From Streptomyces sp. NBC_01481 (lineage in GTDB: Bacteria; Actinomycetota; Actinomycetes; Streptomycetales; Streptomycetaceae), in contig NZ_JAPEPT010000007.1 in NCBI RefSeq assembly GCF_026339995.1, forward strand, positions 186,001-250,000: a stretch of DNA of 64,000 bases. Direction: 5' to 3'. Of the stretch, positions 52,361 to 61,777 are shown piece by piece. A program made the position numbers and the translations under genes. Positions within the stretch are counted from its first letter, which is position 1, and the number at the start of each line of letters is the position of its first letter. A model generated the notes under the pieces. That model ran no database searches. It had not been told where the DNA came from and worked only from the letters and a program-made list of their open reading frames with translations.

Positions 52361-55300
52361 GTGGCTAAGGTCCGGGTATACGAACTCGCCAAGGAGTTCG
52401 GTGTGGAGAGCAAGGTCGTCATGGCCAAGCTCCAAGAACTCGGTGAATTCGTCCGTTCGGCGTCCTCGACGATCGAGGCGCCGGTTGTACGTAAATTGAC
52501 TGACGCTTTGCAGGGACCCGGTGGCAACGCCGGCAAGTCCGCTGCCAAGCCCGGCGCGCCCCGCAAGGCCGCGCCCGCCAAGCCTGCTGCGCCGTCCCCG
52601 GCGTCGTCGGCCCGTCCCGCTGCCCCCAAGCCCGGCGTCCCGGCCCCCAAGCCGGCCGCAGCCGAGGCTCCGGCGAGCAGCGCCCCCTCTGTGGCCCCGG
52701 CTTCCCAGGGTCCGCGTCCGGGCCCCAAGCCCGCACCGGCCAAGCCCGCTCCGGCGGCTCCGGTGCCCGCGGCCGAGTTCTCGGCCCCGGCTCCGGCCCA
52801 GCCCGCCGCGCCGCAGGCCCCGCGTCCCGCGGGTGCCACTCCCGGCCCGCGTCCCGCCCGTCCGGCTCCGGCCGGCGGTCAGCGTGACGGCGGCCGTGAT
52901 GGTGGCCGTGACGGTGGCCGTGGTGGCGAGCGTCCCGCACGTCCCGCCGGTCAGGGCGCCCCGCGTCCCGGCGGCCGCCCGGCCGGTCCCCGTCCGGGCA
53001 ACAACCCCTTCACCTCGGGTGGCTCCACCGGTATGGCGCGCCCGCAGGCGCCCCGTCCGGGTGGTGCCCCGCGCCCCGGCGGCGGTCAGGACCGTCCCGG
53101 CGCCCCGCGTCCGCAGGGTGGTCCCGGCGGCGCTCCCCGACCGCAGGGTCAGGGCGGCGCCCGTCCGAGCCCCGGCGGCATGCCGCGTCCGCAGGCTCCC
53201 CGCCCCGGTGGCGGCCCCGCGGGTAACCGCCCGAACCCGGGCATGATGCCGCAGCGTCCCGCTGCCAGCCCCCGTCCTGGTGGCGGTCCTGGTGGTGGCG
53301 GTGGCCGTGGTCCCGGTGGCGGCGGCGGTCGTCCCGGCGGTGCCGGTGGCGGTCGTCCCGGTGGTGGCGGCGGCGGTTTCGCCGGTCGTCCCGCCGGTCC
53401 CGGTGGCGGTCGTCCCGGTGGCGGCGGCGGCGGTTTCGCCGGTCGTCCCGGTGGCGGTGGCCCCGGTGGTGGCGGTGGCTTCGGTGGCGGCGGTGGCCGT
53501 CCCGGCTTCGGCGGTCGTCCGGGTGGTCCCGGCGGCCGTGGTGGCACGCAGGGTGCCTTCGGCCGTCCCGGCGGCCCGGCGCGTCGTGGCCGTAAGTCGA
53601 AGCGGCAGAGGCGCCAGGAGTACGAGGCCATGCAGGCCCCGTCGGTCGGCGGTGTGATGCTGCCTCGCGGCAACGGCGAGACCGTTCGCCTGTCGCGCGG
53701 TGCGTCCCTCACCGACTTCGCGGAGAAGATCAACGCCAACCCGGCGTCGCTCGTCGCCGTGATGATGAACCTCGGCGAAATGGTCACGGCCACGCAGTCG
53801 GTCTCCGACGAGACGCTGCAGCTGCTGGCCGACGAGATGAACTACACCGTTCAGATCGTCAGCCCCGAGGAGGAGGACCGCGAGCTTCTCGAGTCCTTCG
53901 ACATCGAGTTCGGCGAGGACGAGGGCGGCGAGGAGATGCTCGTCTCCCGTCCGCCGGTCGTGACCGTCATGGGTCACGTCGACCACGGTAAGACCCGACT
54001 GCTGGACGCGATCCGCAAGACGAACGTCGTTGCGGGCGAGGCCGGCGGTATTACGCAGCACATCGGTGCGTACCAGGTCGGCACCGAGGTCAACGGTGAA
54101 GAGCGCAAGATCACCTTCATCGACACCCCGGGTCACGAGGCGTTCACCGCCATGCGTGCCCGTGGTGCCAAGTCCACCGACATCGCGATCCTCGTGGTCG
54201 CGGCGAACGACGGTGTGATGCCCCAGACGATCGAGGCGCTGAACCACGCCAAGGCGGCCGGTGTGCCGATCGTGGTCGCGGTCAACAAGATCGACGTCGA
54301 GGGCGCGGACCCGACCAAGGTGCGCGGTCAGCTGACCGAGTTCGGTCTGGTGGCCGAGGAGTACGGCGGCGACACCATGTTCGTCGACATCTCCGCCAAG
54401 CAGGGTCTGCACATCGACTCCCTGCTGGAGGCCGTGGTCCTCACCGCGGACGCTTCGCTCGACCTCCGGGCGAACGCCGAGATGGACGCGCAGGGTATTG
54501 CGATCGAGGCCCACCTCGACCGCGGCCGCGGTGCTGTCGCCACTGTGCTCGTCCAGCGCGGAACGCTCCGCGTCGGCGACACGATGGTCGCCGGTGACGC
54601 GTACGGCCGTGTCCGGGCGATGCTCGACGACAACGGCAACAACGTCGAGGAAGCGGGTCCGTCGACCCCCGTCCTGGTCCTGGGTCTCACCAACGTCCCC
54701 GGCGCCGGCGACAACTTCCTGGTCGTGGACGAGGACCGTACGGCCCGTCAGATCGCCGAGAAGCGTGCTGCGCGTGAGCGCAACGCCGCCTTCGCCAAGC
54801 GCACTCGCCGGGTGTCCCTCGAGGACCTCGACAAGGTGCTCAAGGCCGGTCTGGTGCAGGATCTCAACATCATCATCAAGGGCGACGCGTCCGGTTCGGT
54901 GGAGGCTCTCGAGTCCTCGCTGCTCCAGCTCGACGTCGGCGAAGAGGTCGAGATCCGTGTCCTGCACCGTGGTGTGGGTGCGGTCACCGAGTCCGACATC
55001 GACCTGGCGATGGGCTCCGACGCCATCGTCATCGGCTTCAACGTCCGTGCGGCCGGCCGTGCCGCGCAGATGGCGGAGCGCGAGGGCGTCGACGTCCGGT
55101 ACTACTCGGTGATCTACCAGGCCATCGAGGAGATCGAGGCGGCCCTCAAGGGCATGCTCAAGCCGGAGTACGAAGAGGTCGAGCTCGGTACGGCGGAGAT
55201 CCGCGAGGTCTTCCGCTCGTCCAAGCTGGGCAACATCGCGGGTGTTCTCATCCGTTCCGGCGAGGTCAAGCGCAACACCAAGGCCCGTCTCATCCGCGAC

Positions 55301-55471
55301 GGCAAGGTCATCGCGGAGAGCCTCAACATCGAGGGTCTGCGCCGCTTCAAGGACGACGTCACAGAGATCCGCGAAGGCTTCGAGGGCGGTATCAACCTCG
55401 GAAACTTCAACGACATCAAGATCGACGACGTCATCGCGACGTACGAGATGCGCGAGAAGCCTCGCGGCTGA
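52361..55471 (+). CDS. infB: Translation initiation factor IF-2
   Basis: GTPase that places initiator tRNA on the 30S subunit and promotes subunit joining. The 1036-residue protein has an N-terminal IF2_N domain (VRVYELAKEFGVESKVVMAKLQ). A disordered region rich in Gly, Pro, Arg and Ala (about 50-410) follows, including a 19-residue tandem duplication around 53345-53460. The G domain carries GHVDHGKT, DTPGHE and NKID. GTG 52361 follows AAGGAG. An inverted-repeat terminator candidate follows the stop. Confidence 0.98.
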   Translation: MAKVRVYELAKEFGVESKVVMAKLQELGEFVRSASSTIEAPVVRKLTDALQGPGGNAGKSAAKPGAPRKAAPAKPAAPSPASSARPAAPKPGVPAPKPAAAEAPASSAPSVAPASQGPRPGPKPAPAKPAPAAPVPAAEFSAPAPAQPAAPQAPRPAGATPGPRPARPAPAGGQRDGGRDGGRDGGRGGERPARPAGQGAPRPGGRPAGPRPGNNPFTSGGSTGMARPQAPRPGGAPRPGGGQDRPGAPRPQGGPGGAPRPQGQGGARPSPGGMPRPQAPRPGGGPAGNRPNPGMMPQRPAASPRPGGGPGGGGGRGPGGGGGRPGGAGGGRPGGGGGGFAGRPAGPGGGRPGGGGGGFAGRPGGGGPGGGGGFGGGGGRPGFGGRPGGPGGRGGTQGAFGRPGGPARRGRKSKRQRRQEYEAMQAPSVGGVMLPRGNGETVRLSRGASLTDFAEKINANPASLVAVMMNLGEMVTATQSVSDETLQLLADEMNYTVQIVSPEEEDRELLESFDIEFGEDEGGEEMLVSRPPVVTVMGHVDHGKTRLLDAIRKTNVVAGEAGGITQHIGAYQVGTEVNGEERKITFIDTPGHEAFTAMRARGAKSTDIAILVVAANDGVMPQTIEALNHAKAAGVPIVVAVNKIDVEGADPTKVRGQLTEFGLVAEEYGGDTMFVDISAKQGLHIDSLLEAVVLTADASLDLRANAEMDAQGIAIEAHLDRGRGAVATVLVQRGTLRVGDTMVAGDAYGRVRAMLDDNGNNVEEAGPSTPVLVLGLTNVPGAGDNFLVVDEDRTARQIAEKRAARERNAAFAKRTRRVSLEDLDKVLKAGLVQDLNIIIKGDASGSVEALESSLLQLDVGEEVEIRVLHRGVGAVTESDIDLAMGSDAIVIGFNVRAAGRAAQMAEREGVDVRYYSVIYQAIEEIEAALKGMLKPEYEEVELGTAEIREVFRSSKLGNIAGVLIRSGEVKRNTKARLIRDGKVIAESLNIEGLRRFKDDVTEIREGFEGGINLGNFNDIKIDDVIATYEMREKPRG

Positions 55472-55484
55472 TCGACAGCTCTGA

Positions 55485-55527
55485 CCGGGGCCGGTCGACG
55501 GGACGTATTTCCGTCGATCGGCCCCGG
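55485..55527 (+). terminator. Long hairpin after infB
   Basis: CCGGGGCCGGTCGACGG (from 55485) pairs with CCGTCGATCGGCCCCGG (55511-55527), 16 of 17 positions, with a 9-base loop. It probably reduces read-through into ylxP-rbfA, though no U-run follows. Confidence 0.7.
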
Positions 55528-55609
55528 CCGTTGCGTGTACGGTTCTTGTGTCCCTGCCAAGTCGTTGGCGGGGCCGTCGAACCCGTACCGGCGGGACATC
55601 CGGGCATAC

Positions 55610-55903
55610 ATGTATGTGGGGACACTGTCCTTCGATCTGCTTCTCGGCGACGTACGGTCGCTGAAGGAGAAGCGTTCCGTGATCCGCCCGATCGTGGCCG
55701 AGCTCCAGCGCAAATACGCGGTGAGCGCGGCGGAGACCGGCGGTCAGGATCTCCATCGCCGGGCCCAGATCGGCCTGGCCGTGGTGTCCGGGGAGACCGG
55801 GCACCTCACAGATGTACTCGACCGGTGCGAGCGCCTCGTCGCCGCCCGGCCCGAGGTGGAGCTGCTGTCGGTTCGACGCAGGCTCCACAGCGACGAAGAC
55901 TGA
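55610..55903 (+). CDS. ylxP: DUF503 (YlxP family) protein
   Basis: A 97-residue protein of the YlxP/DUF503 family. It matches in LKEKRSVIRPIVAELQRKYAVSAAETGGQDLHRRAQIGLAVVSG, and in position between infB and rbfA. Function is not settled; a ribosome or RNA role is assumed from conserved synteny. ATG 55610 is chosen; an upstream in-frame ATG at 55535 gives a non-family extension. Confidence 0.9.
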   Translation: MYVGTLSFDLLLGDVRSLKEKRSVIRPIVAELQRKYAVSAAETGGQDLHRRAQIGLAVVSGETGHLTDVLDRCERLVAARPEVELLSVRRRLHSDED

Positions 55904-55939
55904 ATGAGCTGGGCACAGCAGGAAAAGGGAGAAGGACCA

Positions 55940-56401
55940 GTGGCCGACAACGCGCGGGCGAAAAAGCTGGCGGACCTCATCCGGGAGGTGGTCGCCGAGA
56001 AGATGCAGCGCGGCATCAAGGACCCGCGTCTGGGCACGCACGTGACCATCACGGACACCCGCGTCACCGGCGACCTGCGGGAGGCCACGGTCTTCTACAC
56101 GGTCTACGGCGACGACGAGGACCGGGCGAGCGCGGCGGCCGGACTGGAGAGCGCCAAGGGCGTCCTGCGGTCGGCGGTCGGAGCGGCGGCGGGGACGAAG
56201 TTCACGCCGACCCTGACCTTCGTGGCGGACGCCCTCCCGGAGAACGCCAAGACGATCGAGGACCTCCTCGACAAGGCACGGGCCTCCGACGCCAAGGTGC
56301 GCGAGGCGTCCTCGGGCGCGGCGTACGCGGGCGAGGCCGACCCGTACCGCAAGCCGGAGGATGACATTTCCGCCGCGGGTGGGGACGAAGCCTCCGAATG
56401 A
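55940..56401 (+). CDS. rbfA: 30S ribosome-binding factor RbfA
   Basis: Assembly factor for the 30S subunit, acting on the 5' helix of 16S rRNA. The 153-residue protein shows the KH-like core: ARAKKLADLIREVVAEKMQRGIKDPRLG, then THVTITDTRVTGDLREATVFYTVYG and FTPTLTFVADALPENAKTIEDLL. The tail is acidic and variable. GTG 55940 follows GGGAGAAGGA. Its stop overlaps the truB start (ATGA). Confidence 0.96.
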   Translation: MADNARAKKLADLIREVVAEKMQRGIKDPRLGTHVTITDTRVTGDLREATVFYTVYGDDEDRASAAAGLESAKGVLRSAVGAAAGTKFTPTLTFVADALPENAKTIEDLLDKARASDAKVREASSGAAYAGEADPYRKPEDDISAAGGDEASE

Positions 56402-57297
56402 CGCAGCACAACAAGACGCCGGACGGCCTTGTCATCGTCGACAAGCCGTCCGGCTTCACTTCGCACGACGTCGTCGCCAAGATGCGCGGGATCGCAAGGA
56501 CCCGCCGCGTCGGGCATGCGGGGACGCTGGACCCCATGGCCACCGGTGTGCTGGTCCTGGGCGTCGAAAAGGCCACCAAACTCCTCGGTCACCTCGCGCT
56601 GACTGAGAAGGAGTATCTCGGCACCATCAGGCTGGGGCAGAACACCGTCACCGACGACGCCGAGGGCGAGATCACGTCCTCCACGGACGCCTCCAAGGTG
56701 ACCCGGGAAGCGATCGACGCGGGCGTGGCGGCGCTGAGCGGCGACATCATGCAGGTGCCGTCGAAGGTCAGCGCCATCAAGATCGACGGCAAGCGGTCGT
56801 ACGCGCGCGTGCGCGGGGGCGAGGACTTCGAGATCCCCGCCCGTCCGGTGACCGTCTCGGCATTCCGCGTCTACGACGTACGGGACGCGGAGGCCCAGGA
56901 CGGGACTCCGGTCGTCGACCTGGTGGTCTCGGTCGTCTGCTCGTCCGGTACGTACATCCGCGCCCTCGCCCGTGACCTCGGCGCCGGTCTCGGTGTCGGC
57001 GGGCATCTCACGGCGCTGCGGCGTACCCGGGTCGGTCCCTACGGCCTGGACGCGGCGAAGACGCTGGAGCAGCTCCAGGAGGAGCTGACCGTGATGCCGA
57101 TCGCCGATGCTGCCGCCGCGGCGTTCGCCCGCTGGGACGTGGACGAGAAGCGCGCCAAGCTGCTCATCAACGGTGTACGGCTGGACATGCCCGCCTACGA
57201 CACCGCGCCCGTGGCGGTCTTCGGGCCCGACGGCCGCTTCCTGGCACTGGTCGAGGAGCAGAAGGGCAAGGCCAAGAGCCTCGCCGTCTTCGGCTGA
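56398..57297 (+). CDS. truB: tRNA pseudouridine(55) synthase TruB
   Basis: Forms pseudouridine 55 in the T-loop of tRNAs. The 299-residue protein has VDKPSGFTSHDVVAKMR, the catalytic GHAGTLDPMATGVLVLGVEKATKL (nucleophile Asp in GTLDP), and the C-terminal PUA-like end. It overlaps rbfA by four bases. A perfect 16-bp terminator stem follows within 25 bp, so the operon started at rimP may end here. Confidence 0.97.
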   Translation: MTQHNKTPDGLVIVDKPSGFTSHDVVAKMRGIARTRRVGHAGTLDPMATGVLVLGVEKATKLLGHLALTEKEYLGTIRLGQNTVTDDAEGEITSSTDASKVTREAIDAGVAALSGDIMQVPSKVSAIKIDGKRSYARVRGGEDFEIPARPVTVSAFRVYDVRDAEAQDGTPVVDLVVSVVCSSGTYIRALARDLGAGLGVGGHLTALRRTRVGPYGLDAAKTLEQLQEELTVMPIADAAAAAFARWDVDEKRAKLLINGVRLDMPAYDTAPVAVFGPDGRFLALVEEQKGKAKSLAVFG

Positions 57298-57319
57298 CCG
57301 GGTCGGCCTGTGAGGTCCC

Positions 57320-57356
57320 ATCGTGGAACGGGCAGGGCCACTGCCCGTTCCACGAT
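57320..57356 (+). terminator. Perfect 16-bp hairpin after truB
   Basis: ATCGTGGAACGGGCAG, loop GGCCA, CTGCCCGTTCCACGAT. It is one of the strongest stems in the window and isolates ribF from the rimP-truB operon. The U-run is replaced by CCCCCTCGCCC. Confidence 0.85.
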
Positions 57357-57591
57357 CCCCCTCGCCCAAGGGTCTATCCGCCGCGCACCCGGGATTCACC
57401 CCATCAGGGAGGCGCTCGGAGTGAACGGCGGGTGTACTGGGGGGCGCGTTCAGTACGCGCCCCTCGGCGAGTACGTCGACCACAGACCCGGGCAGCCCGG
57501 TGCCGATGCGAACCGACGGTCGCGGGCATGGCAGTCTTAGACCTGCGTAATCGGCAATGACGTACACAGGTTCGGGCGAGGAGCGGTCACA

Positions 57592-58536
57592 GTGCAGCGC
57601 TGGCGTGGCTTGGAGGACATCCCCCAGGACTGGGGACGCAGCGTCGTCACCATCGGCTCCTACGACGGTGTGCACCGCGGACACCAGCTGATCATCGGCC
57701 GGGCCGTGGCCCGTGCCCGCGAGCTCGGCGTGCCCTCCGTCGTCGTGACCTTCGACCCGCACCCCAGCGAGGTCGTCCGCCCCGGCAGCCACCCGCCGCT
57801 GCTCGCACCGCACCACCGGCGGGCCGAGCTGATGGCCGAGCTGGGCGTCGACGCGGCCCTCATCCTTCCCTTCACGACCGAATTCTCGAAGCTGTCGCCC
57901 GCGGACTTCATCGTGAAGGTGCTCGTCGACAAGCTGCACGCGCGGGCGGTCATCGAAGGCCCGAACTTCCGCTTCGGCCACAAGGCGGCGGGGAACGTCG
58001 GCTTCCTCGCCGAGCTGGGCACGACGTACGACTACGAGGTCGAGGTCGTCGACCTCTACGTCAGCGGCGCGGCGGGGGGCGGCGAGCCGTTCTCCTCGAC
58101 CCTGACCCGCCGCCTCATCGCCGAGGGCGACGTCGAGGGAGCGGCCGAGATCCTGGGCCGCCCGCACCGCGTCGAGGGCGTGGTGGTGCGGGGCGCGCAG
58201 CGCGGCCGCGAGCTGGGCTACCCGACGGCGAACGTGGAAACGCTGCCGCACACGGCGATCCCGGCGGACGGGGTGTACGCGGGCTGGCTGACGGCGGACG
58301 GCGAAAGGATGCCGGCGGCGATCTCGGTCGGCACGAACCCGCAGTTCGACGGTACGGAGCGGACGGTGGAGGCGTACGCGATCGACCGGGTGGGGCTGGA
58401 TCTGTACGGGCTGCATGTGGCGGTGGACTTCCTGGCGTATGTGAGGGGCCAGGAGAAGTTCGACTCGATCGATGCGCTGCTGGACGCGATTGCGGCGGAC
58501 GTAAAGAAGTGCCGCGAGCTGACGGGCGCGGCGTAG
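57592..58536 (+). CDS. ribF: Bifunctional riboflavin kinase/FAD synthetase
   Basis: Converts riboflavin to FMN and FMN to FAD. The 314-residue protein has an N-terminal nucleotidyltransferase (SYDGVHRGHQLIIGRA, VTFDPHPSEVV, FSSTLTRRLIAEGD) and a C-terminal flavokinase domain (GRELGYPTANVE, PQFDGTERTVEAYAID). GTG start. About 235 bp downstream of the truB terminator, so it probably has its own promoter. Confidence 0.96.
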   Translation: MQRWRGLEDIPQDWGRSVVTIGSYDGVHRGHQLIIGRAVARARELGVPSVVVTFDPHPSEVVRPGSHPPLLAPHHRRAELMAELGVDAALILPFTTEFSKLSPADFIVKVLVDKLHARAVIEGPNFRFGHKAAGNVGFLAELGTTYDYEVEVVDLYVSGAAGGGEPFSSTLTRRLIAEGDVEGAAEILGRPHRVEGVVVRGAQRGRELGYPTANVETLPHTAIPADGVYAGWLTADGERMPAAISVGTNPQFDGTERTVEAYAIDRVGLDLYGLHVAVDFLAYVRGQEKFDSIDALLDAIAADVKKCRELTGAA

Positions 58537-58929
58537 GTTCCTCTCGGTCCGCCCGGGCCCACCGCGGGGTGCGGGTCTCCGGGGCCGCCGGGCTGCGGCG
58601 CGAAGCTGCCGCCGGCGAGGCAGTGGGGGCGTCAGCCTCCACACCCCACCCGGGCCGGCACATGCGGGCTGCGGCGCGAAGCTGCCGCTTCGGGTGTGGG
58701 GCGTCAGCCCCAGGTAAACGTCCCCCGGGGGGCCTGGGGGCGAAGCCCCCAGTTTCGGGAAGGGGCGGGGTGGGGGACAACCCGCGCCCGCACCGCGAAC
58801 GCCTGCACCCCACCCAAGCCCGCACCAGCAGCCCACGCGCCGCGTAGCGGTCGCACCGGGGCATCGGGGCGTCAGCCCTGCCGTCCCGTCAGGGTTTCGG
58901 GAAGGGGCGGGGTGGGGGACACAACCCCC
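58537..58929. repeat. Convergent gene-free region with repeats and hairpin
   Basis: No gene is seen. It lies between ribF and the minus-strand dipeptide ATPase gene. It holds two copies of TTTCGGGAAGGGGCGGGGTG (at about 58752-58771 and 58894-58913), a duplicated GGCTGCGGCGCGAAGCTGCCG (58592 and 58666 areas), and the hairpin at 58733-58751. Confidence 0.7.
58733..58751. terminator. Hairpin in ribF/dppF convergent region
   Basis: CTGGGGGC-GAA-GCCCCCAG is a perfect 8-bp stem followed by TTTCGGG. It could terminate ribF transcripts. Confidence 0.6.
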
Positions 58930-59898
58930 TCACGCCCAGTGGCACGCCACCCCCGCCCCACTCCCCAGCACCCCCACCTCCCCCGTCCTGCACCTCTCCG
59001 CCACCCCCGCTCTCTCCGCTTCCCCCGACGCCAGCACCTGGCAGCGCGCGTGGAAGCGGCAGCCGGGCGGGATGCGGGACGGGTCGGGGGGTTCGCCCGT
59101 GAGGATGACCGGGGGGACGTCCGATTCCGGGAGGACCGAGAGCAGCGCCTTGGTGTAGGGGTGGCGGGGCGACGTCAGGACCTCCTCGACCGTGCCCGAC
59201 TCCACGATCCGGCCCAGGTACATCACCGCCACCCGGTCCGCGATGTTCCACGCGAGACCGAGGTCGTGGGTCACCACGAGCGCGGACAGGCCCAGTTCGT
59301 CCCGCAGGCGCAGCAGGAGCGCGAGGATCTCGCCGCGTACGGACGCGTCCAGTGAGGCCACCGGCTCGTCCGCGACGATCAGTTCGGGCTGCAGGACCAG
59401 CGCGCCCGCGATGACGACGCGCTGGCGCTGGCCGCCGGAGAGCTCGTGCGGGTAGCGGAGGAAGAAACGTTCGGGGGGACGCAGGCCCGCGCGCGAAAGG
59501 GCCCGGGAGACCGCCGAGTGCTCGTCGCCCGTGTACCCGTGGATCCGCAGGCCCTCGGCCACCGCGTCGTACACCGTGTGCCGCGGGTTGAGCGAGCCGC
59601 TCGGGTCCTGGAGGACGAGCTGCACGCGCTTGCGGTACGCCTTGAGCGCGCGCGAGCCGTAGCCGAGCGGCACGCCGCCGAAGGTGACCCGCCCCGACGT
59701 CGGCGCCACGAGGCCGAGCAGCGAGCGCGCCAGCGTCGTCTTGCCGCAGCCGGACTCGCCGACCAGGGCCACGATTTCGCCCGCGCCGATGTCGAGGTCG
59801 ACCCCGTCGACGGCACGGGCGGACGGGCCGCCGCGCCGCCCGGGGAAGGTGACATGCAGACCGGCGGCCGAGAGGAGGGGGGTGGGCAGGGAGGTCAC
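58930..59898 (-). CDS. Dipeptide/oligopeptide ABC transporter ATP-binding protein (DppF-like)
   Basis: A 322-residue ATPase of the Dpp/Opp importer. Motifs: Walker A GESGCGKTT, Q-loop LVLQDPSGSLNPR, signature LSGGQRQR, Walker B LIVADEPVASLD and H-loop VTHD. The C-terminal oligopeptide-ABC domain has PPGCRFHARCQVL with two Cys. GTG start overlapping the DppD stop (GTGA). Last gene of the five-gene operon. Confidence 0.92.
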   Translation of the reverse strand: MTSLPTPLLSAAGLHVTFPGRRGGPSARAVDGVDLDIGAGEIVALVGESGCGKTTLARSLLGLVAPTSGRVTFGGVPLGYGSRALKAYRKRVQLVLQDPSGSLNPRHTVYDAVAEGLRIHGYTGDEHSAVSRALSRAGLRPPERFFLRYPHELSGGQRQRVVIAGALVLQPELIVADEPVASLDASVRGEILALLLRLRDELGLSALVVTHDLGLAWNIADRVAVMYLGRIVESGTVEEVLTSPRHPYTKALLSVLPESDVPPVILTGEPPDPSRIPPGCRFHARCQVLASGEAERAGVAERCRTGEVGVLGSGAGVACHWA

Positions 59899-60887
59899 AG
59901 TGCCTTCTCCGTCCGTACGGGCGCGCCCACATGCACGCATGCCGCCAAGTGCCCCTCGCCCGCCGCGACCAGGGTCTGGTCCTCGTGGGCGCAGGCGTCC
60001 ACCGCTACCGGGCAGCGCGGGTGGAACGTACAACCGCCCGGCAGCGCGGAGGGATCGGGCGGATCGCCCGGCAGACCGCGTGGCGCCCGGCGGGAGGCGA
60101 CGTCGCCGATGCGCGGGAAGGCAGCGGACAGGGCCCGCCCGTACGGGTGCGAGGCCGCGCCGTACACCGCCCGCGCCGGACCCTCCTCGACGATCCGGCC
60201 CGCGTACATCACTGCCAGCCGGTCGCAGGTGTCCGCGAGCACGGCCAGATCGTGGCTGATCATCAGCAGGCTGATGTCCTGCTCGGCGACCAGTTGCTCG
60301 ATCAGCCGCAGGATCTGCGCCTGGATCATGACGTCGAGGGCGGTCGTCGGCTCGTCCGCCACGATCAGCCGCGGTTCGCAGGCGAGCGCCATCGCGATCA
60401 TCACGCGCTGGCGCTGGCCGCCGGACAGTTCGTGCGGATACGCGTCCGCGCGGGCGACCGGCAGTCCGACCTGCGCCAGCAGTTCGCGGACCCGTCGCTT
60501 CGCCTCGGCCTGTGTGGTCTTGTGGTGCAGCACAATCGGCTCGGCGATCTGGTCGCCGATCCGGTGCACCGCGTTGAGCGAGTGCATCGCGCCCTGGAAG
60601 ACGATCGACGCACCGGCCCAGCGCACGGCCCGCAGTCGCCCCCACTTCATGGTGAGGACGTCCTCCCCGTCGAGGAGGATCTCGCCGCTCAGGTGCGCGT
60701 AGGCGGGCAGCAGTCGCAGCAGCGCCAGTGCCACGGTGGACTTGCCGCAGCCGGACTCGCCCGCGATGCCCAGCTTCTGCCCGGCGGCCACGCTCAGATC
60801 GACACCGCGTACGGCGGGGACCGCCCCGGCACCCGAACCGTAGGTCACCTGAAGGTCTTTGACTTCGAGCAGGCGCTGCGCCGTCAT
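59895..60887 (-). CDS. Dipeptide/oligopeptide ABC transporter ATP-binding protein (DppD-like)
   Basis: A 330-residue ATPase, the partner of DppF. Motifs: Walker A GESGCGKST, Q-loop IVFQGAMHSLNAVHRI, signature LSGGQRQR, Walker B LIVADEPTTALD and H-loop ISHDLAVLA. The C-terminal domain has ALPGGCTFHPRCPVAVDAC with the Cys pair that binds a cluster in related proteins. It is coupled at both ends by four-base overlaps. Confidence 0.92.
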   Translation of the reverse strand: MTAQRLLEVKDLQVTYGSGAGAVPAVRGVDLSVAAGQKLGIAGESGCGKSTVALALLRLLPAYAHLSGEILLDGEDVLTMKWGRLRAVRWAGASIVFQGAMHSLNAVHRIGDQIAEPIVLHHKTTQAEAKRRVRELLAQVGLPVARADAYPHELSGGQRQRVMIAMALACEPRLIVADEPTTALDVMIQAQILRLIEQLVAEQDISLLMISHDLAVLADTCDRLAVMYAGRIVEEGPARAVYGAASHPYGRALSAAFPRIGDVASRRAPRGLPGDPPDPSALPGGCTFHPRCPVAVDACAHEDQTLVAAGEGHLAACVHVGAPVRTEKAL

Positions 60888-61777
60888 CGAGCCACCCCCA
60901 GCTTCGGGTTGAGGACGGCCTCGATCGCCCGCCCGCACAGCGTGAACGCGAGCGCCACCAGCGCGATCGCGATCCCGGGCGGCGCCAGATACCACCAGTG
61001 GCCGGACGAGACCGCGCCCGCCTCCCGTGCGTCCTGGAGCATGCCGCCCCAGGAGACCACGGCCGGATCGCCGAGCCCGAGGAAGGCCAGCGTCGCCTCC
61101 GTAAGGATCGCGGTCGAGATGCCCAGCGTCGTCTGGGCGAGGACGAGCGGCATGACATTCGGCAGTACATGGCGGGTCATGACGTGGCTGTGGCCGCCGC
61201 CGAGTGCCCTGGCGCGTTCGATGTACGGACGTGATTCGACCGCGATCGTCTGCGCCCGCACCAGCCGGGCGGTGGTCGGCCAGCTGGTGACGCCGATCGC
61301 CAGGATCACCGTCCACACGCTCCGGGACATCACGGTCGCCAGGACGATCGCCAGCACCAGCGTCGGCATCACCAGGAACCAGTCCGTGATCCGCATGAGG
61401 GCCGTCGAGAACCAGCCGCCGTAATGCCCGGCGATGATGCCGACGAGGGTGCCGATGGCCACCGACAGGGAGGCCGCGAGCAGTCCGACGGTGAGGGAGA
61501 TCCGCGCGCCCCACACCAGGAGCCCGAGCAGTGAGCGTCCGAACTGGTCGGTGCCGAGCGGGAATTGACTGCTCGGCGGCTCCATCGCGGTGCCGGGCGC
61601 GTTGGTCACGCTCTGCACGTCGCTGCCGACGAGCAGCGGCGCGGCGAGCGCGATCAGGGCGATGACGGCGAGCCCGCCGAGGCCGAAGAGCCCCGCCCGG
61701 TGGGTGCGGTACGCCTGCCAGAAGCGGGCCGCCGAATCGCGGCGCCGCGTCCACGTGAGAGCTGTGGCGGTCGTCAT
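60884..61777 (-). CDS. Dipeptide/oligopeptide ABC transporter permease (DppC-like)
   Basis: A 297-residue permease with an N-terminal cytoplasmic part and six helices. Features: HPLGTDQFGRSLLGLLVWGARISL (here FPLGTDQFGRS) and the EAA loop in YIERARALGGGHSHVMTRHVLPNV. It also ends in GLGDPAVVSWGGMLQDAREAG. Overlap by four bases with both neighbours fixes its place in the operon. Confidence 0.92.
   Translation of the reverse strand: MTTATALTWTRRRDSAARFWQAYRTHRAGLFGLGGLAVIALIALAAPLLVGSDVQSVTNAPGTAMEPPSSQFPLGTDQFGRSLLGLLVWGARISLTVGLLAASLSVAIGTLVGIIAGHYGGWFSTALMRITDWFLVMPTLVLAIVLATVMSRSVWTVILAIGVTSWPTTARLVRAQTIAVESRPYIERARALGGGHSHVMTRHVLPNVMPLVLAQTTLGISTAILTEATLAFLGLGDPAVVSWGGMLQDAREAGAVSSGHWWYLAPPGIAIALVALAFTLCGRAIEAVLNPKLGVAR

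Noticed and set aside
51869..56041. A 1390-residue minus-strand open frame opposite infB
   Set aside because: It is the antisense shadow of infB. Its composition is repetitive (Thr/Gly/Ala runs mirror the Gly/Pro/Arg codons of IF-2), it has no recognisable domain, and it spans several gene boundaries.
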